A stretch of DNA of 64,000 nt from JBIKWM01 sp044356305. Its GTDB lineage: Bacteria; Bacteroidota; Bacteroidia; UBA10329. The DNA is taken from NCBI GenBank assembly GCA_044356305.1, contig JBIKWM010000005.1:62001-126000 (forward strand), given 5' to 3'. This document shows positions 45,380 to 53,806 of this stretch, piece by piece. The notes beneath the pieces are model-generated. The model had not been told where the DNA came from. It saw nothing but the letters and a program-made list of their open reading frames with translations, and made no database searches. Both the position numbers and the translations under genes were made by a program. How positions within the stretch are numbered: the first letter of the stretch is position 1; each line of letters starts with the position of its first letter.

Positions 45380-45892
45380 ATGCGCTCCGTTCTAGCCCTT
45401 TCCGGCTCAGCCAGCCTCGATAGTGCCAATGTGCGGCTGTTGCGATGTATTGCCGTGGAGTTCTCTCATCAGTTTGAATTTGATGTGATGGAAGGACTCT
45501 GGCACTTGCCGCTTTATACCCCGCAGCGCGAGGAAGCTGGAATCCCTGAAGAAGTACAGTCATTTCGAGCCCGAGTGGAAAAGGCCGATGCGGTGATGAT
45601 CGCCACACCCGAATACCTGCACAACATACCAGCGGTGCTGAAGAATGCACTGGAGTGGTTGACAACATCAGGCCAGATGGCGGATAAACCCGTATTGGCC
45701 ATCACATTCACTCCGCGGGCACCCAGAGGCGAACACGCCATGCGGTCCCTTTGCATTTCGCTGCTTGCGTCCAAAGCAAGGATAGTGGCCCAACTTCCCC
45801 TTTTCCGTGATGAGATGAAAGTTGTCGGTGATGGGATGAATTTGAATGAAGAGTATATCGATATGATAGGCGAGGGGTTGAAATTGTTGTGA
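45380..45892 (+). CDS. NADPH-dependent FMN reductase-family flavoprotein
   Basis: 170 residues, flavodoxin-like. The FMN phosphate-binding loop is in LSGSASLDSANVRLL and the conserved flavin loop is TPEYLHNIPAVLKNALEWL. Members reduce FMN, quinones, chromate or azo compounds; the true substrate is unknown. It is monocistronic. Confidence 0.87.
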   Translation: MRSVLALSGSASLDSANVRLLRCIAVEFSHQFEFDVMEGLWHLPLYTPQREEAGIPEEVQSFRARVEKADAVMIATPEYLHNIPAVLKNALEWLTTSGQMADKPVLAITFTPRAPRGEHAMRSLCISLLASKARIVAQLPLFRDEMKVVGDGMNLNEEYIDMIGEGLKLL

Positions 45893-46045
45893 TCCATTCC
45901 ACGAATGCAGTCAATACCGTTTTCGGTGTCAATCCTTGCAATGTGTTGCAACAAGTCTTTGCAGTGCCGATTTCGAGAGAGCTGGATGTGCATGCCGTGT
46001 TGAAAACTGATCGGGCTTGCAAAAGAGTGCCGATTGCTCGGCCTT

Positions 46046-46053
46046 TACCTTCG
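46046..46053 (+). promoter_or_regulatory. -7 promoter element of carB
   Basis: TACCTTCG (one mismatch to TAnnTTTG), leaving a leader of about 50 bases before the ATG at 46111. Confidence 0.4.
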
Positions 46054-46110
46054 CACGGGTCTTAGGGAACGTGCCGCGAAAGCCGTGAAACCGTGGGCCG
46101 CATCAGCAAA

Positions 46111-48960
46111 ATGCCCAAAGACAGCTCCATCAAGTCGATACTTATCATAGGCAGCGGCCCCATTGTAATTGGGCAGGCGTGCGAGTTCGATTATTCCGGT
46201 TCTCAGGCGGCACGGTCGCTGCGCGAGGAAGGGATAGAGGTGACCCTCATCAACTCGAACCCCGCCACCATCATGACCGACAAGGTGACAGCCGACCACG
46301 TTTATCTGTTGCCACTGGAGGTGAAGAGCATTGAGCGGATATTGAAGGAACACCGCATTGATGCCGTGCTGCCCACCATGGGCGGACAGACAGCCCTCAA
46401 CTTGGCCATAAAGTGCAAGGAACTGGGCATTTGGAAAAAGTACGGGGTGCGCATGATCGGGGTGGATGTGGATGCCATCGAGATCACCGAAGACCGCGAG
46501 AAATTCCGCAAGCTGATGGGCGAGATAGGCGTGGGCATGGCCCCGCAGGCCACGGCCAAATCGTTTCTCGAAGGCAAGGAAGCCGCTCAGAAATTCGGTT
46601 TCCCGCTGTGCATCCGGGCTTCGTTCACCTTGGGCGGTGCCGGGGCCAGTGTGGTGCACGATGCGGCCGATTTCGACCGGCTTTTGAACCGCGGCCTGCA
46701 GCTTTCGCCCATCCACGAAGTGATGATTGACAAGGCCCTGCTGGGCTGGAAGGAATTTGAGCTGGAACTGCTGCGCGACTCGAACGACAACGTGGTGATC
46801 GTTTGCAGCATCGAGAATTTTGACCCGATGGGTATCCACACAGGCGATTCCATCACTGTTGCGCCCGCTCAGACCTTGAGCGACCGCACCTACCAGCGCA
46901 TGCGCGACATGGCTATCCGTATGATGCGGGCCATTGGCAACTTTGCCGGAGGCTGCAACGTGCAGTTTGCAGTGAGTCCTGATGAAAATGAAGACATCAT
47001 TGCCGTTGAGATCAATCCGCGGGTGAGCCGTTCCTCGGCCCTCGCCTCAAAGGCCACCGGCTACCCTATTGCCAAGATCGCCTCAAAACTGGCCATTGGT
47101 TACCATTTGGACGAGATCGAGAACCCCATCACGGGCACCTCGGCCTTGTTTGAACCTACTTTAGACTATGTGATCGTGAAGATCCCGCGTTGGAATTTCG
47201 ACAAATTCCACGGTGCCGACCGCAGGTTGGGCCTCCAGATGAAAAGCGTTGGCGAGGCCATGGGCATAGGCCGCACGTTTCAGGAAGCATTGCAAAAAGC
47301 GGCACAAAGTCTTGAAATAAAGCGCAACGGTCTGGGTGCCGATGGCCGCGAACTGCGCGACCATGCCAAACTGCTCGACAGTTTGGCCAATGCCTCGTGG
47401 AACCGCCTATTCCACATTTACGATGCCTTCAAAATGGGCATCCCCATCAAAACGGTGCATGGCATCACCAAGATCGACACGTGGTTCCTCGATCAGATCC
47501 ATGAACTGGTGATGCTCGACCGCGAGCTGGAGCGTTACACCCTCGATTCGCTGCCCGAAAGTCTGCTCCGCGAGGCCAAGATGAAAGGCTATGCCGACCG
47601 CCAGATCGCGCATTTGCTACGCTGTTTGGAGAGCGAGGTGTTCAGGAAACGAACCGCCCTGGGCATCGACCGTGTGTTTAAGCTGGTGGATACGTGCGCG
47701 GCCGAATTCCCGGCCAGAACGCCTTACTACTATTCCACGTTCGAGGCCCCGTTCATTGCTGCCAATGGTCAAACGGCCGCGCCCGAGAACGAAAGCAAAC
47801 GCAGCGACCGCAAGAAGATAGTGGTGCTGGGCAGCGGGCCCAACCGGATCGGCCAGGGCATTGAGTTTGATTACAGTTGCGTGCACGGGGTGCTGGCCGC
47901 CAAAGAGTGCGGCTACGAGACCATCATGATCAACTGCAACCCCGAGACCGTCTCCACCGACTTCAACATTGCCGACAAGCTCTATTTCGAGCCGGTGTTC
48001 TGGGAGCACATCTACGACATCATCCGACACGAACAGCCCGAGGGCGTGATCGTGCAGTTGGGTGGACAGACCGCGCTGAAGCTGGCTGAGAAACTGGAGC
48101 GTTACGGCATCAAGATCATCGGCACCGATTTCCAGAGCCTCGACCTGGCCGAGGACCGTGGCCGTTTCTCTACCTTGCTTAAAGACCTCGGCATTCCATA
48201 CCCCAAGTTTGGCGTGGCACAGGATGTGGAAACCGCACTTGGCCTTTGCAAAGAGCTCGGTTTCCCATTGTTGGTTCGTCCCAGTTACGTGTTGGGCGGG
48301 CAGAGCATGAAAATTGTGATCAACGAAGAAGAAATGGAGCGCCATGTGGTGGACCTGCTGCGCGATATTCCGGGCAACCGCATTCTACTAGACCACTTTT
48401 TGGCCGGGGCCATCGAGGCCGAGGCCGATGCCATTTGCGATGGCGAGGACGTGTACATCATCGGTATCATGGAGCACATTGAGCCGGCCGGCATTCACAG
48501 TGGCGACAGCTACGCAGTGCTACCTCCCTTCGACCTGAGCGATGATGTGATCGACCAGATCGAACGGCATACCAAACGTATTGCTGTGGCATTGAAAACC
48601 GTTGGCCTCATTAACATACAATTTGCGGTGAAGGACGGTATCGTTTACATCATTGAAGCGAATCCGCGTGCCTCACGGACGGTGCCTTTCATCGCCAAAG
48701 CGTATGATGAACCTTATGTGAACTACGCCACCAAGGTGATGCTGGGCGAAAAGAAGGTGAAAGACTTCAATTTCCAACCCCGCAAAAAGGGCTATGCCAT
48801 CAAGATTCCGGTGTTCAGCTACGAGAAATTCCCTGAAGTGACCAAAGAGCTCGGCCCCGAAATGAAATCAACGGGCGAGGCCATCCGCTTCATCGATGGG
48901 CTGGAAGACGAGTTTTTCCTGAATGTTTACTCAGAGAGGAATCTTTATCTGAGTAGGTGA
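46111..48960 (+). CDS. carB: Carbamoyl-phosphate synthase large subunit, short form
   Basis: 949 residues starting MPKDSSIKSILIIGSGP; an in-frame GTG 18 bases upstream is possible but less like relatives. There are two ATP-grasp halves, one opening with IIGSGPIVIGQACEFDYSG (about 17) and one with GSGPNRIGQGIEFDYSC (about 573). The chain ends at STGEAIRFIDGLEDEFFLNVYSE, just where E. coli CarB (1073 residues) would enter its MGS-like allosteric domain, so that domain is absent. The short form is usual in flavobacteria as far as I recall. It makes carbamoyl phosphate for pyrimidines and arginine; carA is not in the window. Confidence 0.94.
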   Translation: MPKDSSIKSILIIGSGPIVIGQACEFDYSGSQAARSLREEGIEVTLINSNPATIMTDKVTADHVYLLPLEVKSIERILKEHRIDAVLPTMGGQTALNLAIKCKELGIWKKYGVRMIGVDVDAIEITEDREKFRKLMGEIGVGMAPQATAKSFLEGKEAAQKFGFPLCIRASFTLGGAGASVVHDAADFDRLLNRGLQLSPIHEVMIDKALLGWKEFELELLRDSNDNVVIVCSIENFDPMGIHTGDSITVAPAQTLSDRTYQRMRDMAIRMMRAIGNFAGGCNVQFAVSPDENEDIIAVEINPRVSRSSALASKATGYPIAKIASKLAIGYHLDEIENPITGTSALFEPTLDYVIVKIPRWNFDKFHGADRRLGLQMKSVGEAMGIGRTFQEALQKAAQSLEIKRNGLGADGRELRDHAKLLDSLANASWNRLFHIYDAFKMGIPIKTVHGITKIDTWFLDQIHELVMLDRELERYTLDSLPESLLREAKMKGYADRQIAHLLRCLESEVFRKRTALGIDRVFKLVDTCAAEFPARTPYYYSTFEAPFIAANGQTAAPENESKRSDRKKIVVLGSGPNRIGQGIEFDYSCVHGVLAAKECGYETIMINCNPETVSTDFNIADKLYFEPVFWEHIYDIIRHEQPEGVIVQLGGQTALKLAEKLERYGIKIIGTDFQSLDLAEDRGRFSTLLKDLGIPYPKFGVAQDVETALGLCKELGFPLLVRPSYVLGGQSMKIVINEEEMERHVVDLLRDIPGNRILLDHFLAGAIEAEADAICDGEDVYIIGIMEHIEPAGIHSGDSYAVLPPFDLSDDVIDQIERHTKRIAVALKTVGLINIQFAVKDGIVYIIEANPRASRTVPFIAKAYDEPYVNYATKVMLGEKKVKDFNFQPRKKGYAIKIPVFSYEKFPEVTKELGPEMKSTGEAIRFIDGLEDEFFLNVYSERNLYLSR

Positions 48961-49166
48961 TATCTCAATAGGCATTGTGCGCCCGGGACCGACACCTTCT
49001 TTGAGTGTAAGGTCCAAAAGTTGAATCTGTAGCTATGCAGTTCCCGAAGTTCTGGGCGAGCACAGCATTACACTGATTCGCGTCTCAGGCACTTATGCGT
49101 CCTGAATCGAAGGAGCCGAGATAATAGATCAACATACACCTATGACAACTGCAATCCGGTAGCCGA

Positions 49167-49460
49167 TCATTTGCTCAGGCAAGTGTAAAAGTCGTCCTCC
49201 ATCGTGTCGCGGTTATCATCGCCACACACTTCGGCCACGTCATTGTTGTATGTACAGGTAAAGCCCTGTCCTTCCAGATAGGCCTTCCAAGCCTCAATGC
49301 TCTGTCCCTGCAAGATACTGTCGCCTTGGCAGCCGGCATATTCCAAAGGGCCAAGCGTGCAGGTGCCGCACTTAAGGGTGCAGTCATAGCATGTGTCAGA
49401 GCAGCTTGCTGCAAGGAAAAGACCAGCGATGGCTGCAAAAAGGGGTAGGGACTTTTTCAT
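49167..49460 (-). CDS. Small Cys-rich lipoprotein
   Basis: 97 residues. A signal peptide leads to the lipobox AASC (Cys20). Nine Cys in all (20, 24, 27, 31, 34, 44, 69, 79, 94); the first five are spaced 3-2-3-2, suggesting a disulphide cluster in the mature domain. The protein is acidic and has no family I recognise. It stands alone on the minus strand; the 206 bases between it and carB show nothing definite. Confidence 0.72.
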   Translation of the reverse strand: MKKSLPLFAAIAGLFLAASCSDTCYDCTLKCGTCTLGPLEYAGCQGDSILQGQSIEAWKAYLEGQGFTCTYNNDVAEVCGDDNRDTMEDDFYTCLSK

Positions 49461-49521
49461 GTGATGTTCCTTTTTTCAATGGCCCGAAAATAAGGCTAAG
49501 TCAATTCTGTGATTCTGTTGC

Positions 49522-50607
49522 TCAGACCTTGCAGCGTAGCAGTGTGTGGGCCAGTCCATGGCCGAGGCCATCAAAGGTCTCTTCAACACTTATCCCCGCC
49601 CTATCTAATAGAGTTAGGAATACGGCCGAGTCGTACATCTGGCTGTTGCCATTGGCTATGGCTATGAAATAGAGTGATGTCTGTTGCAGACTGAATGCCC
49701 CAGCCCGGTTGGGCTGTCGGTCCCAGAATGTGTCGAGTATAAAGATGCGGCCGCGTGGGCTCAAAGCCTTCCTGCATCGCTCGAGTATGCTCACCACCTC
49801 GTCTTCCGAGAAACAGCAGAGGAACTGACTCATCCAAATAGCATCCTGTGCTTCGGGCAACTTTTGCATCGGGTCCAGAAGATTGATGGGGTGGAACGTT
49901 ACGCGGTCCTGAATGCCCCAAGCACGGAAGTTCTCGTTGGCCATGTCCAATTGGCCGGGCAGGTCGGCTATGGTGATGCGCACATCCTTGTTGAAGTCAC
50001 TGGCCCGTTTTGTGAACTTTCCCGTGTTGCCACCAATGTCGAGCAGTGTGGCGGGGCTGTCAGCAAACAGCAGCGGGAGGGCATCGGCAAAGGTCGTGTC
50101 GCTGTAGTAGTGGTCGAAATTGAACCAACTGGTCTGGGCTTTCTTTGGCAATTGGCTCAGCCCCTCATACACAGTGGGCCATTCACCGAATACCTTCAGT
50201 CCGGCCGGTCGGCCTTCACGTATGGCATCTTCGAGGCTGAACATGGCCTCGTAGCACACATCGGCAGTGAAATCGAAATTCACCCGCACCATATCATCGT
50301 CAAGTAGATAATAGGTGGTCTTGGTAGCGTGGTATGTGCCATTGCTGAGTGTGAAGAGTTGCATGCCCAGACCAGCTTCCATCAGTACCCGTGCCCCGTA
50401 GATGCTCAGGTTGCAACGCTCGGCCACCTGTGGTATGGTCATGCCCTGCTTTCCGCTATCCTGCACGGCTCGCAGTAAGCCCATGTCGCGCATGCATCGT
50501 GCTGCCTGGAACACGATGGGAGCGAACGCGATCCAATGCGCCCGTTCAGCTGCTTCAAATGCGGTCTGCCTCTGGCTTTTGTAATATTCTTCTAGTGTGC
50601 TGTTCAT
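49522..50607 (-). CDS. SAM-dependent O-methyltransferase-like protein
   Basis: 361 residues. The N-terminal third is a dimerisation/winged-helix domain (MTIPQVAERCNLSIYGARVLMEAG). The methyltransferase domain has motif I LLDIGGNTGKFT, TIADLPGQLDMA with the acidic ribose-binding residue, and DAIWMSQFLCCFSEDEVVSIL. The layout matches plant-type O-methyltransferases and hydroxyneurosporene-type enzymes. No biosynthetic cluster surrounds it, so the substrate is unknown. Confidence 0.82.
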   Translation of the reverse strand: MNSTLEEYYKSQRQTAFEAAERAHWIAFAPIVFQAARCMRDMGLLRAVQDSGKQGMTIPQVAERCNLSIYGARVLMEAGLGMQLFTLSNGTYHATKTTYYLLDDDMVRVNFDFTADVCYEAMFSLEDAIREGRPAGLKVFGEWPTVYEGLSQLPKKAQTSWFNFDHYYSDTTFADALPLLFADSPATLLDIGGNTGKFTKRASDFNKDVRITIADLPGQLDMANENFRAWGIQDRVTFHPINLLDPMQKLPEAQDAIWMSQFLCCFSEDEVVSILERCRKALSPRGRIFILDTFWDRQPNRAGAFSLQQTSLYFIAIANGNSQMYDSAVFLTLLDRAGISVEETFDGLGHGLAHTLLRCKV

Positions 50608-50725
50608 GCCTCAGTTATCTGGGCTGCGAAAGAATGAGATCAATAACTCATGTGTTATGAGAATATTCCCATTCAGCCCGATCAAAAAATGACTTCTGCA
50701 TGGTTAGTGAACGGCCTGTAGGGCA

Positions 50726-50733
50726 TAGATTTG
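50726..50733 (+). promoter_or_regulatory. -7 promoter element of the 54-residue gene
   Basis: TAGATTTG, a perfect TAnnTTTG match, 28 bases before the ATG at 50762. It supports the small open frame as a transcribed gene. Confidence 0.5.
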
Positions 50734-50761
50734 CGCCCATCAATCAAAAGAACGGTAAGCC

Positions 50762-50926
50762 ATGTACTTCGGAGTGCTCATCATCTTCACCTACATCCTC
50801 CTCGGTTTCTGGATGCTCATATTCCTGTCGCTTTTCGTGCCAGTGATGTTGGGCCTTACTGTGATGGATCTGGTAAGTCCGGCATTGGCCGCCAAGACAG
50901 CTAATTCGCTGATGGGCGAGAGCTGA
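50762..50926 (+). CDS. Small hydrophobic membrane protein (54 residues)
   Basis: The reading starts MYFGVLIIFTYILLGFWMLI and continues hydrophobic to about residue 36, then has a short polar tail ending MGES. One long or two short membrane spans are predicted. A perfect -7 element lies upstream and two hairpins (50946-50967, 50987-51009) downstream, which is what a real transcription unit should look like. I know no homologue. Confidence 0.6.
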   Translation: MYFGVLIIFTYILLGFWMLIFLSLFVPVMLGLTVMDLVSPALAAKTANSLMGES

Positions 50927-50945
50927 GACTGCGGTGAGTGTCGTG

Positions 50946-51015
50946 CCCTTCAGTTATTTCTGAAGGGAGTGATAATGGAAAAAAATAAAGGGGCCTTATG
51001 GGCCCCTTTCCATTT
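50946..51015. terminator. Double hairpin, second one a bidirectional terminator
   Basis: CCCTTCAG/CTGAAGGG (50946-50967) is followed by AAAGGGGCC/GGCCCCTTT (50987-51009). The latter has an A-run on its left (T-run for the minus-strand arsC-like gene) and TCCATTTTT on its right. Confidence 0.8.
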
Positions 51016-51032
51016 TTGAGGATTGGAATTGG

Positions 51033-51368
51033 TTAGATGATCATCAGCAGCCTGTCGGCAGGACGGGCAATGATGGCCCGGTCTCCGTTCACCACTATGG
51101 GACGCTCAATGAGTTTCGGATGCTCACATAGAACCTGGATCCACTCCAGCCTTGTGAATTTCTTGCCACGGAAAGGGGCAAACTCATCTTCGCCCTTGCG
51201 CACAAGATCCTCGGCAGGTATGCCAAGCTTCTTGAGCAGGTCCGACAATTCAGCCGCCTTGGGCGGGTTCTCAAGGTACAGCACCACTTCTGGGTTTATA
51301 CCGTTCGACTTGAGCAGTTCGAGCGCTTCGCGGCTCTTGGTGCAACGTGGGTTGTGGTAAATGCGCAT
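51033..51368 (-). CDS. ArsC-family (arsenate reductase/YfgD-like) thioredoxin-fold protein
   Basis: 111 residues starting MRIYHNPRCTKSREAL, which places the catalytic Cys at residue 9 in the ArsC position. LERP-like IERPIVVNGDRAIIARP gives the conserved Arg-Pro. This fits the glutaredoxin-dependent arsenate reductase family; many such housekeeping members are not proven arsenate reductases, and there are no other ars genes here. It starts 13 bases after the prfB stop. Confidence 0.85.
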   Translation of the reverse strand: MRIYHNPRCTKSREALELLKSNGINPEVVLYLENPPKAAELSDLLKKLGIPAEDLVRKGEDEFAPFRGKKFTRLEWIQVLCEHPKLIERPIVVNGDRAIIARPADRLLMII

Positions 51369-51381
51369 GGTTCTGGTCGTT

Positions 51382-52500
51382 TCAATCAAGTTCTATGGCT
51401 TCGGCACCGGCCTTTTTGCCACCGTAGTAAAGTAGGAATTCTTTTATGTATGGGAACAGGTCGCCATCGAGCACCGACTGTGGGTCTGATGTCTCAAAGC
51501 CGGTCCTGAGGTCTTTCACCAATTTGTAAGGGTGCAGCACGTAGTTGCGGATCTGTGCTCCCCATTCTATCTTCATCTTGGTGCCCTCAACGGCTGCCTT
51601 CTTCTCCATCTTCTTGCGCATCTCCATCTCATAGAGGCGCGCCTTGAGCAGGCGTAGTGCATTCTCCCGGTTCTGATGCTGCGAACGGCTCTCGGTGTTC
51701 CGGATTATGATGCCGGAGGGTTTGTGCGTAACCCTCACACCCGTTTCCACCTTGTTCACATTCTGACCACCGGCACCACCGCTCCGGAAGGTGTCCCATT
51801 CCAGGTCAGAAGGGTTTATCTCAATCTCAATTGTATCGTCAATGAGCGGATAGGCAAAGACCGATGCGAACGATGTGTGCCTCCGGGCATTGCTGTCAAA
51901 TGGACTGATGCGCACCAGACGGTGCACCCCGTTCTCACCTTTAAGGTATCCGTAGGCATACTCACCATCAAACTGAAGCGTACACGATTTGATACCTGCC
52001 ACATCGCCCGGTTGCAGGTCCACTTCTGTCACCTTGAAACCGTTCTTTTCGCCCCACATGATGTACATGCGCATGAGCATGGCAGCCCAGTCGCAGCTTT
52101 CTGTGCCACCCGCCCCTGAGTTGATCTCCAACACGGCACTCAACGGGTCCTCCTGTTCGCCCAGCATGTTGCGGAACTCGAGGTCTTCGAGCACGGTCTC
52201 TACTTTGGAGTCCTGCTCGTTCAGGTCGGCCTCGGTCACTTCGCCTTCCTTATGGAATTCGAATAGCACCCCAAGTTCGTCAACAGCTGTTTCGGCATCG
52301 CGATAGGCGTTGGTCCAAGCACGTTTAGCGTTTATGCGCTTCATGAGCGCCTCGGCCTGTTCAGGGTCGTCCCAAAAGCCTGGGGCGAGGGTCATCTGCT
52401 CCTCATCGGCTATCTCGCGCAGCTTCCTGTCAATGTTCAGGTGTCCACGCAGCGATACCAGCCGGTCCTTAAATTCAGTAAGCCTCTCGATAGTGACCAT
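51382..52500 (-). CDS. prfB: Peptide chain release factor 2, without programmed frameshift
   Basis: 372 residues from MVTIERLTEFKDRLV. The GGQ catalytic motif is in RSGGAGGQNVNKVETGVR, with SGAGGTESCDWA before it and LRTGFETSDP near the end. It terminates at UGA and UAA codons. In many bacteria prfB has an in-frame UGA near codon 25 that is bypassed by +1 shifting. Here the same place reads CTG AAC ATT GAC (LRGHLNID) in one continuous frame, so this autoregulation is absent. A -7 element sits just upstream. Confidence 0.95.
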   Translation of the reverse strand: MVTIERLTEFKDRLVSLRGHLNIDRKLREIADEEQMTLAPGFWDDPEQAEALMKRINAKRAWTNAYRDAETAVDELGVLFEFHKEGEVTEADLNEQDSKVETVLEDLEFRNMLGEQEDPLSAVLEINSGAGGTESCDWAAMLMRMYIMWGEKNGFKVTEVDLQPGDVAGIKSCTLQFDGEYAYGYLKGENGVHRLVRISPFDSNARRHTSFASVFAYPLIDDTIEIEINPSDLEWDTFRSGGAGGQNVNKVETGVRVTHKPSGIIIRNTESRSQHQNRENALRLLKARLYEMEMRKKMEKKAAVEGTKMKIEWGAQIRNYVLHPYKLVKDLRTGFETSDPQSVLDGDLFPYIKEFLLYYGGKKAGAEAIELD

Positions 52501-52532
52501 GATGCCGGCAGAGTACCCCGTTTTTCGGGCCG

Positions 52533-52540
52533 CGAAAGTA
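52533..52540 (-). promoter_or_regulatory. -7 promoter element of prfB
   Basis: On the minus strand this reads TACTTTCG, one mismatch from TAnnTTTG. It lies between the recX stop and the prfB ATG at 52500, so prfB has its own promoter besides read-through from recX. Confidence 0.42.
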
Positions 52541-52541
52541 G

Positions 52542-53078
52542 TCAACCATCGGCACTCTTGAGAAGCTCGGTCAGCACCTCATTTATAAGATCATTCTCAA
52601 ACCCGCGCCCGCTCAGCCAACGCATCATTTTCCATTTGCGCTCCAAGGCGTTGCGACCCTTCACTTTGGGCCATTGACGATTCGCGATGAGCTGTATGGT
52701 GGAGTAATATTCGTCAGGGTCAATCTCCGTGAGGGCCATCCGACTCAGGTTTATATTTATGCCATGGCTGGCGAGGCCCTGAATAATCTTGCGCCTGCCC
52801 CAGCGACTTTGGCGGTGTTTGCCACGCACATACGCACGGGCGAACCGCTCCTCATTCAACATGCCTTCTTCCATGAGCCGCTCAATGATGCCGTCCACCC
52901 ATTCAGGTTCCGATCCTATTTCGCGCAGATGTTCGCGCACCTGTTTGTGGCTCCGCTCCTGATAGGCGCACCAGCGCCTCAGGGCATCGAGTAAGCGGCC
53001 CGGGGTAGGAATCTCTTTACTCTGGCCCGTCCTCATTAGTACGGCCCAAGATCGGTCCATTTGATGGTTGCCCGACAT
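52542..53078 (-). CDS. recX: Regulatory protein RecX
   Basis: 178 residues. Three tandem three-helix repeats: ALRRWCAYQERSHKQVREHL, then ERLMEEGMLNEERFARAYVRGKHRQSRWGRRKI and the C-terminal YYSTIQLIANRQW part. RecX restrains RecA filament growth. Three in-frame Met codons (53078, 53060, 53036) are possible starts; family comparison slightly favours the last, which leaves 16 residues before the first repeat. recA is not adjacent. Confidence 0.85.
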   Translation of the reverse strand: MSGNHQMDRSWAVLMRTGQSKEIPTPGRLLDALRRWCAYQERSHKQVREHLREIGSEPEWVDGIIERLMEEGMLNEERFARAYVRGKHRQSRWGRRKIIQGLASHGININLSRMALTEIDPDEYYSTIQLIANRQWPKVKGRNALERKWKMMRWLSGRGFENDLINEVLTELLKSADG

Positions 53079-53094
53079 TCGGCCTGCATCCCAC

Positions 53095-53102
53095 TATCTT
53101 CG
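53095..53102 (+). promoter_or_regulatory. -7 element at the start codon of the 53.1-kb methyltransferase
   Basis: TATCTTCG is followed by five bases (CCCGC) and then the ATG at 53108, predicting a leaderless mRNA. Confidence 0.45.
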
Positions 53103-53107
53103 CCCGC

Positions 53108-53806
53108 ATGGCACAACACAGTCAGCCGCACGAACTCGGTAAATTCTCATGGAACAGGCCGTTGACCAGCTATACGCGGTTCCATGTATTCATGAACACC
53201 TATATAACCCCATACCTGCGCAACAGGAAATGGATGCTCAGTGATAGCCTTTGGAAAGGGCGCGAATACCTCAACGTAGGCTGTGGTTATAATTTCTATG
53301 ACGGATTTGTCAATCTCGACTGGGAATGGAAACCAGGGGTGCTGCCGTGGGATATCTCACGGCTTGACAAGGAGCCTTATCCTTTCCCTGACTCAACATT
53401 TAAGGGCATTTACACCGAGCATTGCATAGAGCATGTTGACATAGATGCCGGGTGGCAGAACTTCCGTGAGTTCTACAGGATCCTTAAACCTGGGGGCACC
53501 TTGCGCATCATTGTGCCCGATGGCGAAATCTATTTCAATGGTTGGATAGCCCACCGCGAGGGCCGAGCGTACGATATTCCGTATGCCAGACAGCACAACG
53601 AGGCCACGCCCATGATCAGTATTAACCGAATATTCCGCTATGGGCACCACTTCATATATGATTTTGAGACGATGGAGCACATGCTGCGGACGGTCGGTTT
53701 CAAGGATATACGGAAGGAGAAGTTCGGTTCTGGCCGTGACCCAATGCTACTGCGCGACAGCAAGCTGCGCGAGGTGGAGAGTCTGTATGTGGAGTGCATT
53801 AAATGA
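53108..53806 (+). CDS. Class I SAM-dependent methyltransferase
   Basis: 232 residues. Motif I is EYLNVGCGYNFYDGF (near residue 55). WKPGVLPWDISRLDKEPYPFPDSTF and FREFYRILKPGGTLRIIVPD are the motif II/post-motif regions of the Methyltransf_11 group. This variant is often found acting on cell-surface sugar or lipid substrates, but nothing here fixes the substrate. The stop overlaps the dehalogenase-like start (ATGA). Confidence 0.82.
   Translation: MAQHSQPHELGKFSWNRPLTSYTRFHVFMNTYITPYLRNRKWMLSDSLWKGREYLNVGCGYNFYDGFVNLDWEWKPGVLPWDISRLDKEPYPFPDSTFKGIYTEHCIEHVDIDAGWQNFREFYRILKPGGTLRIIVPDGEIYFNGWIAHREGRAYDIPYARQHNEATPMISINRIFRYGHHFIYDFETMEHMLRTVGFKDIRKEKFGSGRDPMLLRDSKLREVESLYVECIK

Noticed and set aside
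45952..45967. TTGCAA-tgtg-TTGCAA repeat upstream of carB as an operator
   Set aside because: TTGCAA is itself a palindrome and two chance copies in a spacer are not enough to claim a regulator site.
48961..49166. Split-off MGS domain or attenuator after carB
   Set aside because: No open frame with MGS character, and the inverted repeats there are imperfect with no T-run.
51033..51368. Arsenic resistance operon
   Set aside because: Only a lone ArsC-family gene is present, next to prfB; there is no arsR, arsB or acr3 gene.
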